DNA of 44,229 nt, from contig WHSR01000040.1 of the NCBI GenBank assembly GCA_009379995.1, positions 1 through 44,229 on the forward strand, read 5' to 3'. Origin of the DNA: Streptosporangiales bacterium. GTDB taxonomy: Bacteria; Actinomycetota; Actinomycetes; Streptosporangiales; WHSR01. The translations under genes and the position numbers were made by a program. The notes below the pieces were generated by a model. It was not told where the DNA came from, searched no databases, and saw only the letters and a program-made list of their open reading frames with translations. This document shows positions 1-7,791 of the stretch, piece by piece. Numbering within the stretch: the stretch's first letter is position 1; each line of letters starts with the position of its first letter.

Positions 1-117
1 CTCAGCCCAGCGAGCCACTGACCAAAGCGAACCCCAACCCCTAGATACACGCCGTCACAACAGCCAACGGCACGTTCCCGCACGTCAACCCGCGAACTCG
101 CGGACTATCCCACTACA

Positions 118-1866
118 TCAGCTGCGGAACCCCGGACCGAAGTTCGCCAGGTTCTGCCAGTGGATACGGGCGAACGACCGCGCGACCACCATCCGCAGGC
201 CCAGGTAGCGCGGGGCGACGGCGGCGTGCTCCCGCGAGGAGCCCTGACCGTAGTTGTTGCCACCCACGACGACGTGCCCGCCGGTGCGCTGGGTCGCCCG
301 CGCCCGCTCCGGGTAGCCGTCGTCGATCCGGATGAACGCGAACGCGGAGATCTGCTGGATGTTGCTCCGGTACGGCAGCGCCCGGGCGCCGGCGGGCAGG
401 ATCTCGTCGGTCGAGACGTTGTCGCCGACCTTGATCGCCACCGGCGCCTGGATGCGGTCGGGCAGCGGGTCCAGCTCCGGGATGGAGCCGATGCTCGGGG
501 CCTTGACCAGCTCGACGGTACGGGCCTCACCGTACGGGGGCGGCGGTTCGATCATCGCGGTGTTGATGCTGGAGATCTCCGGCAGCTCCACGCGCGGGTG
601 GTCGACGCCAAGGAGATCGGGCAGCTCCCGCGGGTCAGTTATTCGCCCGAGCAGCGCGGCCGCGGCCGCCGTCTCCGGCGAGCACAGCCACACCGAATCC
701 TCCTCCGTGCCGGAGCGTCCCGGGAAGTTGCGCGGAAACGTACGCAGGCTGTTGCGCCCGACCGCGGGCGCCTGGCCCATGCCTATGCATCCCATGCACC
801 CGGCCTGGTGGAGCCGCGCGCCGGCCTGGATGAGATCCAGCGTCGCCCCCATCTTCGTGAGGTCGGAGAGGATCTGCCGGGAGGTGGGGTTGACGTCGAA
901 CGACACCTGCGGGTGGGCCTGCCGGCCCCGGACGATCGCGGCGACGACAGCGAAGTCCCGCAGCCCGGGATTGGCCGACGATCCCACCACCACCTGGTGC
1001 ACGTCCTCGCCGGCCGCCTCGCGCACCGGGACCACGTTCCCCGGCGAGCTGGGCTTGGCGATCAGCGGCTCGAGCGAGGACAGGTCGATCTCGCCGTGGA
1101 CGTCGTACGTGGCGTCGGCGTCGGCGGCCAGCGCTACGTAGTCGTCCTCGCGCCCCTCGGCGCGCAGGAACGCCCGCACCTGGTCGTCGGCGGGGAAGAC
1201 GGTGGTCGTGGTTCCCAGCTCGGCGCCCATGTTCGCGATGACGTGCCGGTCCATCGCGGACAGCCCGTCGAGTCCGGGGCCGTAGTACTCGACGATGCGG
1301 TTCACGCCGCCCTTGACGTCGTGGCTGCGCAGCATCTCCAAGATGACGTCCTTGGCGCTCACCCACGGCGGCAGCTCGCCGGTGAGCCTTATCCCCCAGA
1401 TCTCCGGCATGGTGATGTACAGCGGCTCGCCGGCCATGGCCATCGCGACCTCGAGCCCGCCGACGCCGATGGCGAGCATCCCGAGCGAACCCGCCGCGCA
1501 GGTGTGCGAGTCCGAGCCCACCATGCTCCGGCCGGGGATCCCGAAGCGCTGCATGTGGGTGGGATGGGAGACGCCGTTGCCGGCCCTCGAGTACCACACC
1601 CCGAACCGCCGGCAAGCCGAGTGCAGGAACTCGTGGTCGGCCGCGTTACGCTCGTCGGTCTGCAACAGGTTGTGGTCCACGTACTGGACGGACGCCTCCG
1701 TACGCGCCCGGTCGAGCCCGAGCGCCTCCAGCTCCAGCATGACCATGGTGCCGGTGGCGTCCTGGGTGAGCGTCTGGTCGATGCGGAGCCCGATCTCCTC
1801 CCCAGGGGTCATGTCCCCCGACACCAGGTGTGAGGCGATGAGCTTGCGTGCGACGTTGTCACCCAT
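118..1866 (-). CDS. Aconitate hydratase-like protein, C-terminally truncated
   Basis: 582 residues of an aconitase of the short bacterial 'Aquifex' type, which would interconvert citrate and isocitrate in the cytoplasm. The substrate and cluster region GSDSHT lies near residue 118, two cluster cysteines are in GCMGCIG (C357, C360), and the swivel domain carries the catalytic serine motif GSSREH near residue 540. Two oddities stand out. The motif that normally gives the third [4Fe-4S] ligand (GSCTN) reads GSSAN here, so Ser297 replaces Cys. The protein also stops right after HWQNLANFG, where relatives continue for about 60-70 residues; no other frame restores that tail in the 117 bases left of the stop, so the 3' end is lost by a deletion or insertion breakpoint near base 125. 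The start ATG has a strong GGGAGGTG site 7 bases upstream. It follows the cupin gene by 35 bases, probably as an operon. The family call is firm; activity is doubtful. Confidence 0.85.
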   Translation of the reverse strand: MGDNVARKLIASHLVSGDMTPGEEIGLRIDQTLTQDATGTMVMLELEALGLDRARTEASVQYVDHNLLQTDERNAADHEFLHSACRRFGVWYSRAGNGVSHPTHMQRFGIPGRSMVGSDSHTCAAGSLGMLAIGVGGLEVAMAMAGEPLYITMPEIWGIRLTGELPPWVSAKDVILEMLRSHDVKGGVNRIVEYYGPGLDGLSAMDRHVIANMGAELGTTTTVFPADDQVRAFLRAEGREDDYVALAADADATYDVHGEIDLSSLEPLIAKPSSPGNVVPVREAAGEDVHQVVVGSSANPGLRDFAVVAAIVRGRQAHPQVSFDVNPTSRQILSDLTKMGATLDLIQAGARLHQAGCMGCIGMGQAPAVGRNSLRTFPRNFPGRSGTEEDSVWLCSPETAAAAALLGRITDPRELPDLLGVDHPRVELPEISSINTAMIEPPPPYGEARTVELVKAPSIGSIPELDPLPDRIQAPVAIKVGDNVSTDEILPAGARALPYRSNIQQISAFAFIRIDDGYPERARATQRTGGHVVVGGNNYGQGSSREHAAVAPRYLGLRMVVARSFARIHWQNLANFGPGFRS

Positions 1867-1873
1867 GCATACG

Positions 1874-1892
1874 CACCTCCCTCACGGAGGTG
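1874..1892 (-). promoter_or_regulatory. Hairpin sequestering the aconitase ribosome binding site
   Basis: Seen directly: on the minus strand, CACCTCC and GGAGGTG form a perfect 7-bp stem around a 5-base loop, and the 3' arm is itself the Shine-Dalgarno of the aconitase gene. Folding would hide the site, so translation could depend on unfolding or on ribosomes arriving from the upstream cupin gene. Any regulation is inference. Confidence 0.5.
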
Positions 1893-1901
1893 CCTACCCA
1901 G

Positions 1902-2255
1902 TCAGGGCCGTGCCGCCTCCCAACGCTCCCGGAAGTCCTCGCGTACCGGCTGAAAGATGTCGAGGACCAGACATCCCTCCGGGCCGAAGCGCGCCGCGTG
2001 CTGGACTCCTCCCGGCACGACGTAGCCCTGCATGGGTCCCAGCTCGTACTCGGTGCCGGCGACGGTGAACCACATGGTCCCCCGGACGACGAAGCCGAGC
2101 TGCTCGTGCGGGTGGCTGTGCGCCGGCGCCGCGCTGTTCGGCTCGCACTCCACGACGTTGATCATCGCGTCCTTGCCGAACAGCGGCCGGGCCGCGAGGC
2201 CCTCGGCGAGCTCAAAGGAATGGACTTGGTTGAAGTCAACGATCACGGGCTCCAT
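1902..2255 (-). CDS. Small cupin-domain protein
   Basis: 117 residues forming one cupin barrel. Motif 1 is visible as HSHPHEQLGFVVRG (around residues 46-60) with the metal-binding His-X-His and Glu; motif 2 lies around PGGVQHAARF, giving the last histidine. Single-domain cupins of this size are metal-dependent dioxygenases, isomerases or ligand sensors, and the substrate cannot be read from the sequence. The gene is immediately upstream of the aconitase on the same strand and divergent from the amidohydrolase across about 100 bases, so a shared catabolic role is possible but unproven. No good ribosome binding site precedes the ATG, so the message may be leaderless or nearly so. Confidence 0.8.
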   Translation of the reverse strand: MEPVIVDFNQVHSFELAEGLAARPLFGKDAMINVVECEPNSAAPAHSHPHEQLGFVVRGTMWFTVAGTEYELGPMQGYVVPGGVQHAARFGPEGCLVLDIFQPVREDFRERWEAARP

Positions 2256-2353
2256 GCGCGGAGTCTAAGTCGCCGGGGCCGGCGGAGGTAGACAACGCTC
2301 GCGGCTTTGACCGAGGGTCGATCATGCCGAGTATCTGGACGGAAGGAGACGGC

Positions 2354-3334
2354 GTGCCGGTCGTCGACGTACACACACACATGCTGAGCGGGGAATGGCT
2401 CGATCTCCTGGTCGAGCGCAGCGGCGCCTACACGGTGGAGGAGGTGCTCGGGGGCAGCCGCGCCGTCCACCGGGCCGGGGCGCCGTTCATGACCCTCACC
2501 CCCGGCATGTTCGACTACGACCTCCGGATCGCGGAGATGGACAAGGCCGGTGTCGACATCGCGATCGTCTCGCTCACCTGTCCCAACGTCTTCTGGGGCG
2601 ACGCGAGCACCTCGGCCGAGGCGGCCCGGCTCATCAACGACGACATGGCGGGCGCGCAGCGGCGTTACCCGGATCGGATCCGCTGGCTGACGAGCCTGCC
2701 CTGGCAGTACCCGGAGCGGGCGGTCGCGGAACTCGATCGCTCCCGCGAGGCCGGCGCGGCGGGTGTGATGACCCTGGCCAACATCGACGGCCAACCGCTC
2801 ACCGACCCCAGATTCTCCGATGTCTGGCGGGCCATCGACGACCACGGGCTACCCGTCCTCATCCACCCCAGCCTGCCGCCCGGCCTCGAACAGATGGAGA
2901 TGGAGCGGTACAACCTCGTCGCCACCGTCGGGTTCACGTTCGACACCACGCTCGCGCTGTCCCGGATGATCCTCGACGGGTTCTTCGACACGTACCGCCG
3001 GTTGAAGATCATTGGCGCGCACGCGGGTGGCTACCTCCCGTTCCTCATCGGGCGGCTCGACACCTGGCACCGTTCCTTCGAGCCGGTCCGGGAGACCATC
3101 CAGCAGCTGCCGAGCAGCTACCTGGACCGGTTCTGCGTCGACTCGATCGCCTACACCCGGGAGGCGCTCGACCTCACCGTCTCGGTCTTCGGCCCGCGGA
3201 GCGTGCTGTACGGCAGCGACTACCCGCACAAGTGCGGTCGCATGGACGAGATGCTCGACCTTGTCGGCCAACTGCCGGCGGAGACGGCCGAGCAGGTGCG
3301 GGGCGCCAACGCCGTACGGATCTTCGACCTCTGA
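2354..3334 (+). CDS. Amidohydrolase-family protein (ACMSD-like metal-dependent hydrolase or decarboxylase)
   Basis: About 326 residues of the amidohydrolase-2 family, whose members include 2-amino-3-carboxymuconate-6-semialdehyde decarboxylase and related aromatic-acid decarboxylases. The N-terminal metal motif VDVHTH is at residues 4-9, the central metal-ligand histidine is in IGAHAGGYLP, and the catalytic aspartate is in YGSDYPHK near the C terminus. I choose the GTG at 2354 because GGAAGGAG sits 5 bases upstream and it begins directly at the first beta strand, as is usual for the family; an in-frame ATG at 2324 has only a weak site. It is divergent from the cupin-aconitase pair. The real substrate is unknown. 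Confidence 0.85.
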   Translation: MPVVDVHTHMLSGEWLDLLVERSGAYTVEEVLGGSRAVHRAGAPFMTLTPGMFDYDLRIAEMDKAGVDIAIVSLTCPNVFWGDASTSAEAARLINDDMAGAQRRYPDRIRWLTSLPWQYPERAVAELDRSREAGAAGVMTLANIDGQPLTDPRFSDVWRAIDDHGLPVLIHPSLPPGLEQMEMERYNLVATVGFTFDTTLALSRMILDGFFDTYRRLKIIGAHAGGYLPFLIGRLDTWHRSFEPVRETIQQLPSSYLDRFCVDSIAYTREALDLTVSVFGPRSVLYGSDYPHKCGRMDEMLDLVGQLPAETAEQVRGANAVRIFDL

Positions 3335-3369
3335 ACCGAGGACTCAGCTCTGTCAGCTCGACGGGCCGC

Positions 3370-3879
3370 TCAGAAGGCGTACTTCTCGGCGAGGGTCCGG
3401 TAGTCGAACAGCTCCTCGGGCCGGAACCAGAGCTCCACCTCCTGCTTGGCCTCCTCCGGGTTGCCCGAGGCGTGCACGAGGTTGGCGACCACCTTGTCGT
3501 TGGCGATGCTGTACGCCTTGGCCTGGTGGGCGAAGTCACCGCGCACGGTGCCGGGAAGCGCCTCGTTGGGGTAGGTGGGGCCGATGATCTTCCGGACCGT
3601 CTTGATCGCGTCGACTCCTTCGAGCACCAGGGCGACGACGGGAGCCTGCTGCATGAAGGACGCGGTGATGTTGTACACGTCCGCGCCGAGCCGCTCCTCC
3701 AGGTCGAAGTAGTGCTGGCGGGCGAAGTCGGCGTCCATCCAGACCATCTTCGCGCCCACCACCTTGAGCAGGGCGTCCTCGAACCGCTGGATGATGCGGC
3801 CGACCAGACCGCGGGTGAGCGCGTCCGGCTTGAGCAGGACGAGGGTTCGCTCGATGGAGGCGCCTGCAGCGTCGCCCAT
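3370..3879 (-). CDS. ndk: Nucleoside diphosphate kinase
   Basis: 169 residues. NDP kinase transfers the gamma phosphate from ATP to nucleoside diphosphates through a phosphohistidine. Conserved pieces are seen in order: LLKPDAL (Lys near 18), HY, the Arg in VRKIIGPTYP, PGTVRGDF, and the active-site histidine in ANLVHASGN where typical enzymes have NLIHGSD. The protein is about 30 residues longer than the usual 136-150, with an insert before the active site and a longer C terminus, so it belongs to an extended or divergent NDK type. The ATG at 3879 is preceded by an AAAGGA site; an upstream in-frame extension to 3933 looks non-coding. All catalytic residues are present, so I expect activity. 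Confidence 0.9.
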   Translation of the reverse strand: MGDAAGASIERTLVLLKPDALTRGLVGRIIQRFEDALLKVVGAKMVWMDADFARQHYFDLEERLGADVYNITASFMQQAPVVALVLEGVDAIKTVRKIIGPTYPNEALPGTVRGDFAHQAKAYSIANDKVVANLVHASGNPEEAKQEVELWFRPEELFDYRTLAEKYAF

Positions 3880-3990
3880 GCTGGTCCTTTCCGTGGGTTC
3901 GGTACGTCCGAAGGCTTCGAGGGAGGGCGCCACATGTTGGTCATCTGTCGCGCCACGTTCAGCCTAGCGAAGCGTACAGCGCAAACCCGG

Positions 3991-4755
3991 CTACCCAGCG
4001 ACCCGCAGGACGAACACGCCCCAGCCGAGGTAACGCCGGTTGTACCGCAGGTAGGACGTACGCGCGCCGTCCAGGCCCTCGCGGATCTTCGACGCCCGCG
4101 GATCCTCGGGATGCGCGCGCAACCAGTCGGACAGGGTCATCCACTGCGCCGCGACGTACCGATCCCAGCTGTCACCGTCGGCCAGCACCATCTCGACCAG
4201 CTCGACGCCGGCCGCCTCGAAGCGGTCGAGCATGCCCGGCAGCGAGGTGAAGTCCTCCTCCCCCGCTCCGAGCGCCCGGTACGCCTCGGGCGGCGGCGCG
4301 TCGATCCAGTACGGCTCCCCCACCAGCAACAGCCCGCCGTCGCGCAGGGCCGGCTTCATCAGCTCGATGGTGCCGACGAGGCCGCCCCCGATCCAGGTGG
4401 CGCCGATGCAGGCGACCACGTCGTATCCGGTCGGCTCCGCCGGGTACGCGGCCGCGTCACCGGGTACCAGCGTCACCCGGGACGCCACGCCCAGGTCGTC
4501 GGCCCGCTCTCGGGCGGCCGCGAGGAACACCTCGCTCAGGTCGACTCCGACGCCTTCGATCCCGTACCGCTGCGCCCAACGACACAGCATCTCGGCCTTG
4601 CCACAGGCCAGGTCCAGCAGCCGCATGCCGGTCCGCAGCCGGCACACCTCACCGAGCAGCATCAGCTTCTCCTCGGTGAACGGGTTGAGGATGCGGTGGT
4701 TGGCCTCGGCGATCTCGTGGAACATGAGCGCCTCGCGTAGCGCCGAATCGATCAT
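3991..4755 (-). CDS. Class I SAM-dependent methyltransferase
   Basis: About 254 residues with a Rossmann-type methyltransferase core. Motif I is LLDLACGKAEML near residues 45-56, the acidic end of strand 2 is GVDLSE, and motif III/IV is YDVVACIGAT. The C-terminal half is rich in tryptophan and tyrosine (WDRYVAAQW, LRYNRRYLGWGVF) and may form a substrate lid. The substrate is not recognisable. The ATG at 4755 is chosen because GCAGGGA lies about 7 bases upstream and the helix MIDSALREALMFHEIAEANH is a plausible N terminus; a longer form from 4848 is possible. It is downstream of the 16-codon ORF at 4871-4921 on the same strand. Confidence 0.85.
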   Translation of the reverse strand: MIDSALREALMFHEIAEANHRILNPFTEEKLMLLGEVCRLRTGMRLLDLACGKAEMLCRWAQRYGIEGVGVDLSEVFLAAARERADDLGVASRVTLVPGDAAAYPAEPTGYDVVACIGATWIGGGLVGTIELMKPALRDGGLLLVGEPYWIDAPPPEAYRALGAGEEDFTSLPGMLDRFEAAGVELVEMVLADGDSWDRYVAAQWMTLSDWLRAHPEDPRASKIREGLDGARTSYLRYNRRYLGWGVFVLRVAG

Positions 4756-4870
4756 GTGTACGTCCCTGCCTTTCAGGTAGTGGCGCGCTCGGCCGAGCTG
4801 CGCTCCACGCAGTGTCTCCGACGATTGCCGAAGCACTCCCGACGCCACTGACCTTGTGAAAGGCGGTCGC

Positions 4871-4921
4871 CTAGCGGCAGGCAGGGCGGACCGGGAGCGC
4901 GGTGAACTTCTCGACAGACAT
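4871..4921 (-). CDS. 16-codon ORF with strong ribosome binding site (candidate leader peptide)
   Basis: An ATG preceded by GGGAGGTG at 6 bases encodes MSVEKFTALPVRPACR and then a stop. It lies 115 bases upstream of the methyltransferase on the same strand. The Shine-Dalgarno is among the strongest in the window, which argues for real translation. It could be a regulatory leader peptide (Cys and Arg are its last two sense codons) or chance. I do not recognise the sequence. The rest of the 4756-5149 gap holds nothing else I can support apart from promoters that must lie there for the divergent genes. Confidence 0.4.
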   Translation of the reverse strand: MSVEKFTALPVRPACR

Positions 4922-5149
4922 CAGCCGCACCTCCCTTCTCCTGGGTCTCGTTCTCGATCTTTGTACCGCGCGGACGCCCGGCCGGCAACGCAATAAACTG
5001 CACAAGACAGGTCAGCGCCGTGGTGGTCGGTGGAGTGCGCTGGCCGAGCCCGTCTCGTCATGGGCCGGCCGCACTCCGCACCGTGTGCGCACTGTGTGGG
5101 TTCTGCGTCGCGGGTCCATGACCGGACCCGTCTCGACCAGGAGGGACCC

Positions 5150-5854
5150 ATGTCCAACGAGCCCACCAACACACAGTCGACCGCTGACGCCTACCGGCCC
5201 GATCCGGCCGCCGAGACACGCGTACTCATCGACGCGTTCTTCGCCGCGCTGGCCGACGCCCTCCCCGAGCAAGACGATCTGACGGCTCGGCTGCGTGACC
5301 GGCACGAACGCCTGCTGGCGAGCCAGCAGCGTCGCATCGTCGACGAGGCCTCGCGCCACAACCTCGCACTGAGCCTGGCCGTGCTGGCCGGCTACCGGGA
5401 GCTCGCGCCGCAGATCGGCGACGACGAGCTGGTCCCGCTGCTGCGGGCGGCGTTCGTCGAGCCGTTCCGGGCAACCGTTCGGGCCGCGACCACCGCAACA
5501 CTCGACGCCGCACCGGACCCCTTCGCCGCGATGGTGGACATCAGCAGGCAACGAGAGCAGCACGTCTTCGGCGCGGGCTTCGTATTCGCCCATCCGCACG
5601 ACGACCGTGACCACTACGTCGCCCAGGTCGAACGCTGCTACTACCACCAGGTCCTGCGCGCCAACGGCGCGGAACACCTCACCGCCATCTTCTGCGCCTT
5701 CGACGCCAACTGGATCGACGCCATCGCCCCCGCGCGACACGGCTTCACCTTCGAGCGGCCCACCACGATCGGCACCGGCGGCACGAACTGCCCGTTCCGA
5801 TTCCGCCGGGCCGGGCGTGGGTCCGACGCCGCGAACCGCTCCCGGTCCGGATAG
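5150..5854 (+). CDS. L-2-amino-thiazoline-4-carboxylic acid (ATC) hydrolase-family protein
   Basis: 234 residues matching the ATC-hydrolase family fold, named after the enzyme that opens aminothiazoline carboxylate on the way to cysteine. The conserved C-terminal block is visible: CYYHQVLRANGAEHLTAIFC, then FDANW, then GFTFERPTTIGTGGTNCPFRF, with the family cysteine in TNCPFRF. The N-terminal third is helical. AGGAGGGA is 5-6 bases before the ATG at 5150. It is followed after 28 bases by the DNA glycosylase. Many actinobacterial members are uncharacterised and may not act on ATC, so the exact reaction is uncertain. Confidence 0.75.
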   Translation: MSNEPTNTQSTADAYRPDPAAETRVLIDAFFAALADALPEQDDLTARLRDRHERLLASQQRRIVDEASRHNLALSLAVLAGYRELAPQIGDDELVPLLRAAFVEPFRATVRAATTATLDAAPDPFAAMVDISRQREQHVFGAGFVFAHPHDDRDHYVAQVERCYYHQVLRANGAEHLTAIFCAFDANWIDAIAPARHGFTFERPTTIGTGGTNCPFRFRRAGRGSDAANRSRSG

Positions 5855-5882
5855 CCTGCCCGTCCGCGGGAACGCTTACCGT

Positions 5883-6671
5883 ATGCCCGAGCTACCGGAC
5901 GTGGAAGGCTTTCGGCGGGTCCTGGCGGAGCACGGGCAGGGCCGCCGTATCGAGCGCCTCCGGGTGCTCGACGAGGGCGTGCTGCGCGAGGTGAGCCCGC
6001 GTAAGCTCGCCGCGGCGCTGGAGGGCCGCAGGTTCGCCGAACCGGGACGCCTCGGCAAGTGGCTCATCGGCCGCACCGACGGGCCGGCCGTGCTGCTGCA
6101 CTTCGGCATGACCGGGGGGCTGGTGTGGCACCCGGAGCCCGCCGAGCGGCACCGCCACGACCGTGTCGTCTTCCAGCTCGACGACGGTGAGCTGTGCTAC
6201 CGGGACATGCGCAAGCTGCAGGGGCTCCGGCTGGCGGACGGCGACGCCGAGGTGGACCGGTTCCTGGCGGGCGAGGGCCCCGACGCCCTGACCATGGGGC
6301 GCCGGCAGCTCGCCGAGCTGCTGGACGGCTCGCGCAAGCAGCTCAAGGCGCTCCTGTCCGACCAGTCCGCCGTAGCCGGGCTCGGCAACCTCACGATCGA
6401 CGAGATCCTGTGGCGCGCCAGGCTGCATCCCACCCGGCGGGCCGACGGCCTCTCGGGCGACGAGACCAAGAACCTCTACTCGCAGATGCGATGGGTGCTG
6501 CGCGAGTCGGTACGCGCGGCGCGGGTGCCGGACGGTCCGTCGTGGCTGACCGGCCACCGGGAACGGCCCGGCGAGCCCTGCCCGCGCTGCGGAACCCCGC
6601 TGTCCAAGGGGCGACGGGCCGGCCGAGGCACCGTGTGGTGCAGCCGGTGCCAGCCGCCCGAGGGGCCGTAG
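5883..6671 (+). CDS. Fpg/Nei-family DNA glycosylase (base-excision repair)
   Basis: 262 residues. The family removes oxidised bases and nicks the abasic site. Seen: catalytic Pro2-Glu3 (MPELPDVEG), the conserved lysine in GRLGKWL (Lys59), HFGMTGGL, the helix-two-turn-helix with the DNA-binding Asn in AGLGNLTIDEILW, and a C-terminal zinc finger with CPRC and CSRC pairs around residues 231-254. Length is typical. There is no strong ribosome binding site, so translational coupling to the gene 28 bases upstream is likely. The region before the zinc finger (GPSWLTGHRERPGEP) departs from classic MutM, so Fpg versus Nei specificity stays open. Confidence 0.9.
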   Translation: MPELPDVEGFRRVLAEHGQGRRIERLRVLDEGVLREVSPRKLAAALEGRRFAEPGRLGKWLIGRTDGPAVLLHFGMTGGLVWHPEPAERHRHDRVVFQLDDGELCYRDMRKLQGLRLADGDAEVDRFLAGEGPDALTMGRRQLAELLDGSRKQLKALLSDQSAVAGLGNLTIDEILWRARLHPTRRADGLSGDETKNLYSQMRWVLRESVRAARVPDGPSWLTGHRERPGEPCPRCGTPLSKGRRAGRGTVWCSRCQPPEGP

Positions 6672-6716
6672 CAGACGACGATCCGGTGCCGTGACACCGG
6701 AGGGAGGTGGTACTTC

Positions 6717-7181
6717 GTGTCGGACCGCGAACACCAGGACCGCACCCTCTTCGAGGAGGAAGGCGTACCGGATCTTCAGGACGGTACGCCCGAGCAGCAG
6801 GCGGCGAGCGACCCCCAGGAGGCGCCGCCGGCCGGGCAGGAGGAACCGGTCGCGGCCGAAGAGTACGGCACCACCGTGGACGAGCAGGTGCGCGGCGAGC
6901 CGCTGGACCGTCGCCTGGCCCGGGAGCGTCCCGACATGGCCGCCGACCCCCAGCAGACGGAGGAAGAAGCGGCGGTCGGCCCGGCTTCCGAAGAAGAGGG
7001 CGTGCTGCCGCCGCAAGGGGCCGGCCGGCTCGTCGAGCCGGACGAGGGCGCCCGGACCGACGCGGAGAAGGAGACCACGGCCGGGGACATGGGGCTCGAC
7101 GGCGGCGGCTTCGAGCCCGAAGAGCGCGCCATGTACACCGAGCCGGAGGAGGGGCCGGAGCCCGGGGAAGAGGAGGGGTGA
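6717..7181 (+). CDS. DUF5709-family acidic small protein
   Basis: 154 residues, very rich in Glu, Asp, Pro and Gly and probably largely disordered. The family's recognisable blocks are EYGTTVDEQVRGEPLDRRLARE (given by position about residues 49-70), RLVEPDEGARTDAEK and the C-terminal GGGFEPEERAMYTEPE. The GTG start has GGAGGGAGGTGG just upstream. It is 45 bases after the glycosylase on the same strand. Function is unknown; similar proteins sit among stress-response genes in actinomycetes, and the DUF2795 protein lies next door here. Confidence 0.8.
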   Translation: MSDREHQDRTLFEEEGVPDLQDGTPEQQAASDPQEAPPAGQEEPVAAEEYGTTVDEQVRGEPLDRRLARERPDMAADPQQTEEEAAVGPASEEEGVLPPQGAGRLVEPDEGARTDAEKETTAGDMGLDGGGFEPEERAMYTEPEEGPEPGEEEG

Positions 7182-7295
7182 CAGACCCACCGGACGAGCA
7201 AGTCGGATGCCCCGCACCCGCGCGACGTCGGGTAGATCGTCGGGTATGCGCCGTCCCGGAGACGAGCGATTGCAGCTACCCGGCGATCTTCCCGA

Positions 7296-7706
7296 CTAGG
7301 TTCGGCGGCGCTCGACGCCGCCGCCGAGAGCCTCCCACGCCTCCTGCATGTTGCGGAACTCCCGGCCGCCCGGCAGCCTTCTCGCCAGGTCGACGATGTG
7401 GCCGGGAGCGTCGTTGTCCACCAGGACGTCCACGAGGGTGTCACGGTCGGCGGGAAACGCGCCGATGTTCAGGAATCGCGCGATCTCGCTGCGGCCCTCG
7501 ACGTCGTCGGACGTCATGCCGGGCGGGACCGCTCCGGTGAGCATGTCGTCTGATGCGCGGTCGGCCTCGGGCTGGTCCTCGCCGGGCGGCTCCTGCGCCC
7601 GCCATTCCTCGGCCCGGGTCTCCCGATCCGCACGCTCCAGCCCCTGGGTCTCACCCTTGAGGTTCTCGTCCTGGAGAGGACCGTGCTTGTCGCCCCGTTG
7701 CTGCAT
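7296..7706 (-). CDS. DUF2795-domain protein
   Basis: 136 residues: a charged N-terminal half rich in Glu, Gln and Arg, then one DUF2795 domain (about residues 78-132) recognisable by EIARFLNIGAFPADRDTLVD, the central glycine and the LARRLPGGREF block. The domain is small, helical and of unknown role; in actinobacteria it is often in stress-responsive proteins. The ATG at 7706 follows GGGGAGG. It is divergent from the CorC-like gene and has a GGGTAA box about 45 bases upstream. It is convergent with the DUF5709 gene. Confidence 0.85.
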   Translation of the reverse strand: MQQRGDKHGPLQDENLKGETQGLERADRETRAEEWRAQEPPGEDQPEADRASDDMLTGAVPPGMTSDDVEGRSEIARFLNIGAFPADRDTLVDVLVDNDAPGHIVDLARRLPGGREFRNMQEAWEALGGGVERRRT

Positions 7707-7750
7707 TGCATTGCCTCCCCTCGACGGGCCTCCCTGGCCTTTCAGGCTCC

Positions 7751-7775
7751 TTACCCGACACCGAAGCCTCCATGC
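7751..7775 (-). promoter_or_regulatory. Candidate stress-sigma promoter for the DUF2795 gene
   Basis: On the minus strand GCAT, 15 bases and GGGTAA fit the GNNT-N14-16-GGGTAN pattern of SigB/SigF-type sigma factors described in Streptomyces. It lies 45 bases before the DUF2795 start. The -35 part carries little information, so the -10 match drives the call. Confidence 0.4.
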
Positions 7776-7791
7776 TGGGTAGCAATCGGGT

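Noticed and set aside
1..117. Terminal inverted repeat of an IS at the left edge
   Set aside because: I see no match to the IS1182-type end at the right edge and no transposase codons; only a small CCGCGA-AC-TCGCGG hairpin at 90-103.
160..1833. Long open frame on the plus strand opposite the aconitase
   Set aside because: It is a GC-codon-bias shadow: the minus strand holds recognisable aconitase motifs throughout, and the plus frame is rich in Arg, Gly and Pro with no domain.
3880..3933. N-terminal extension of the NDP kinase
   Set aside because: The added 18 residues do not resemble the family, and the ATG at 3879 has a ribosome site.
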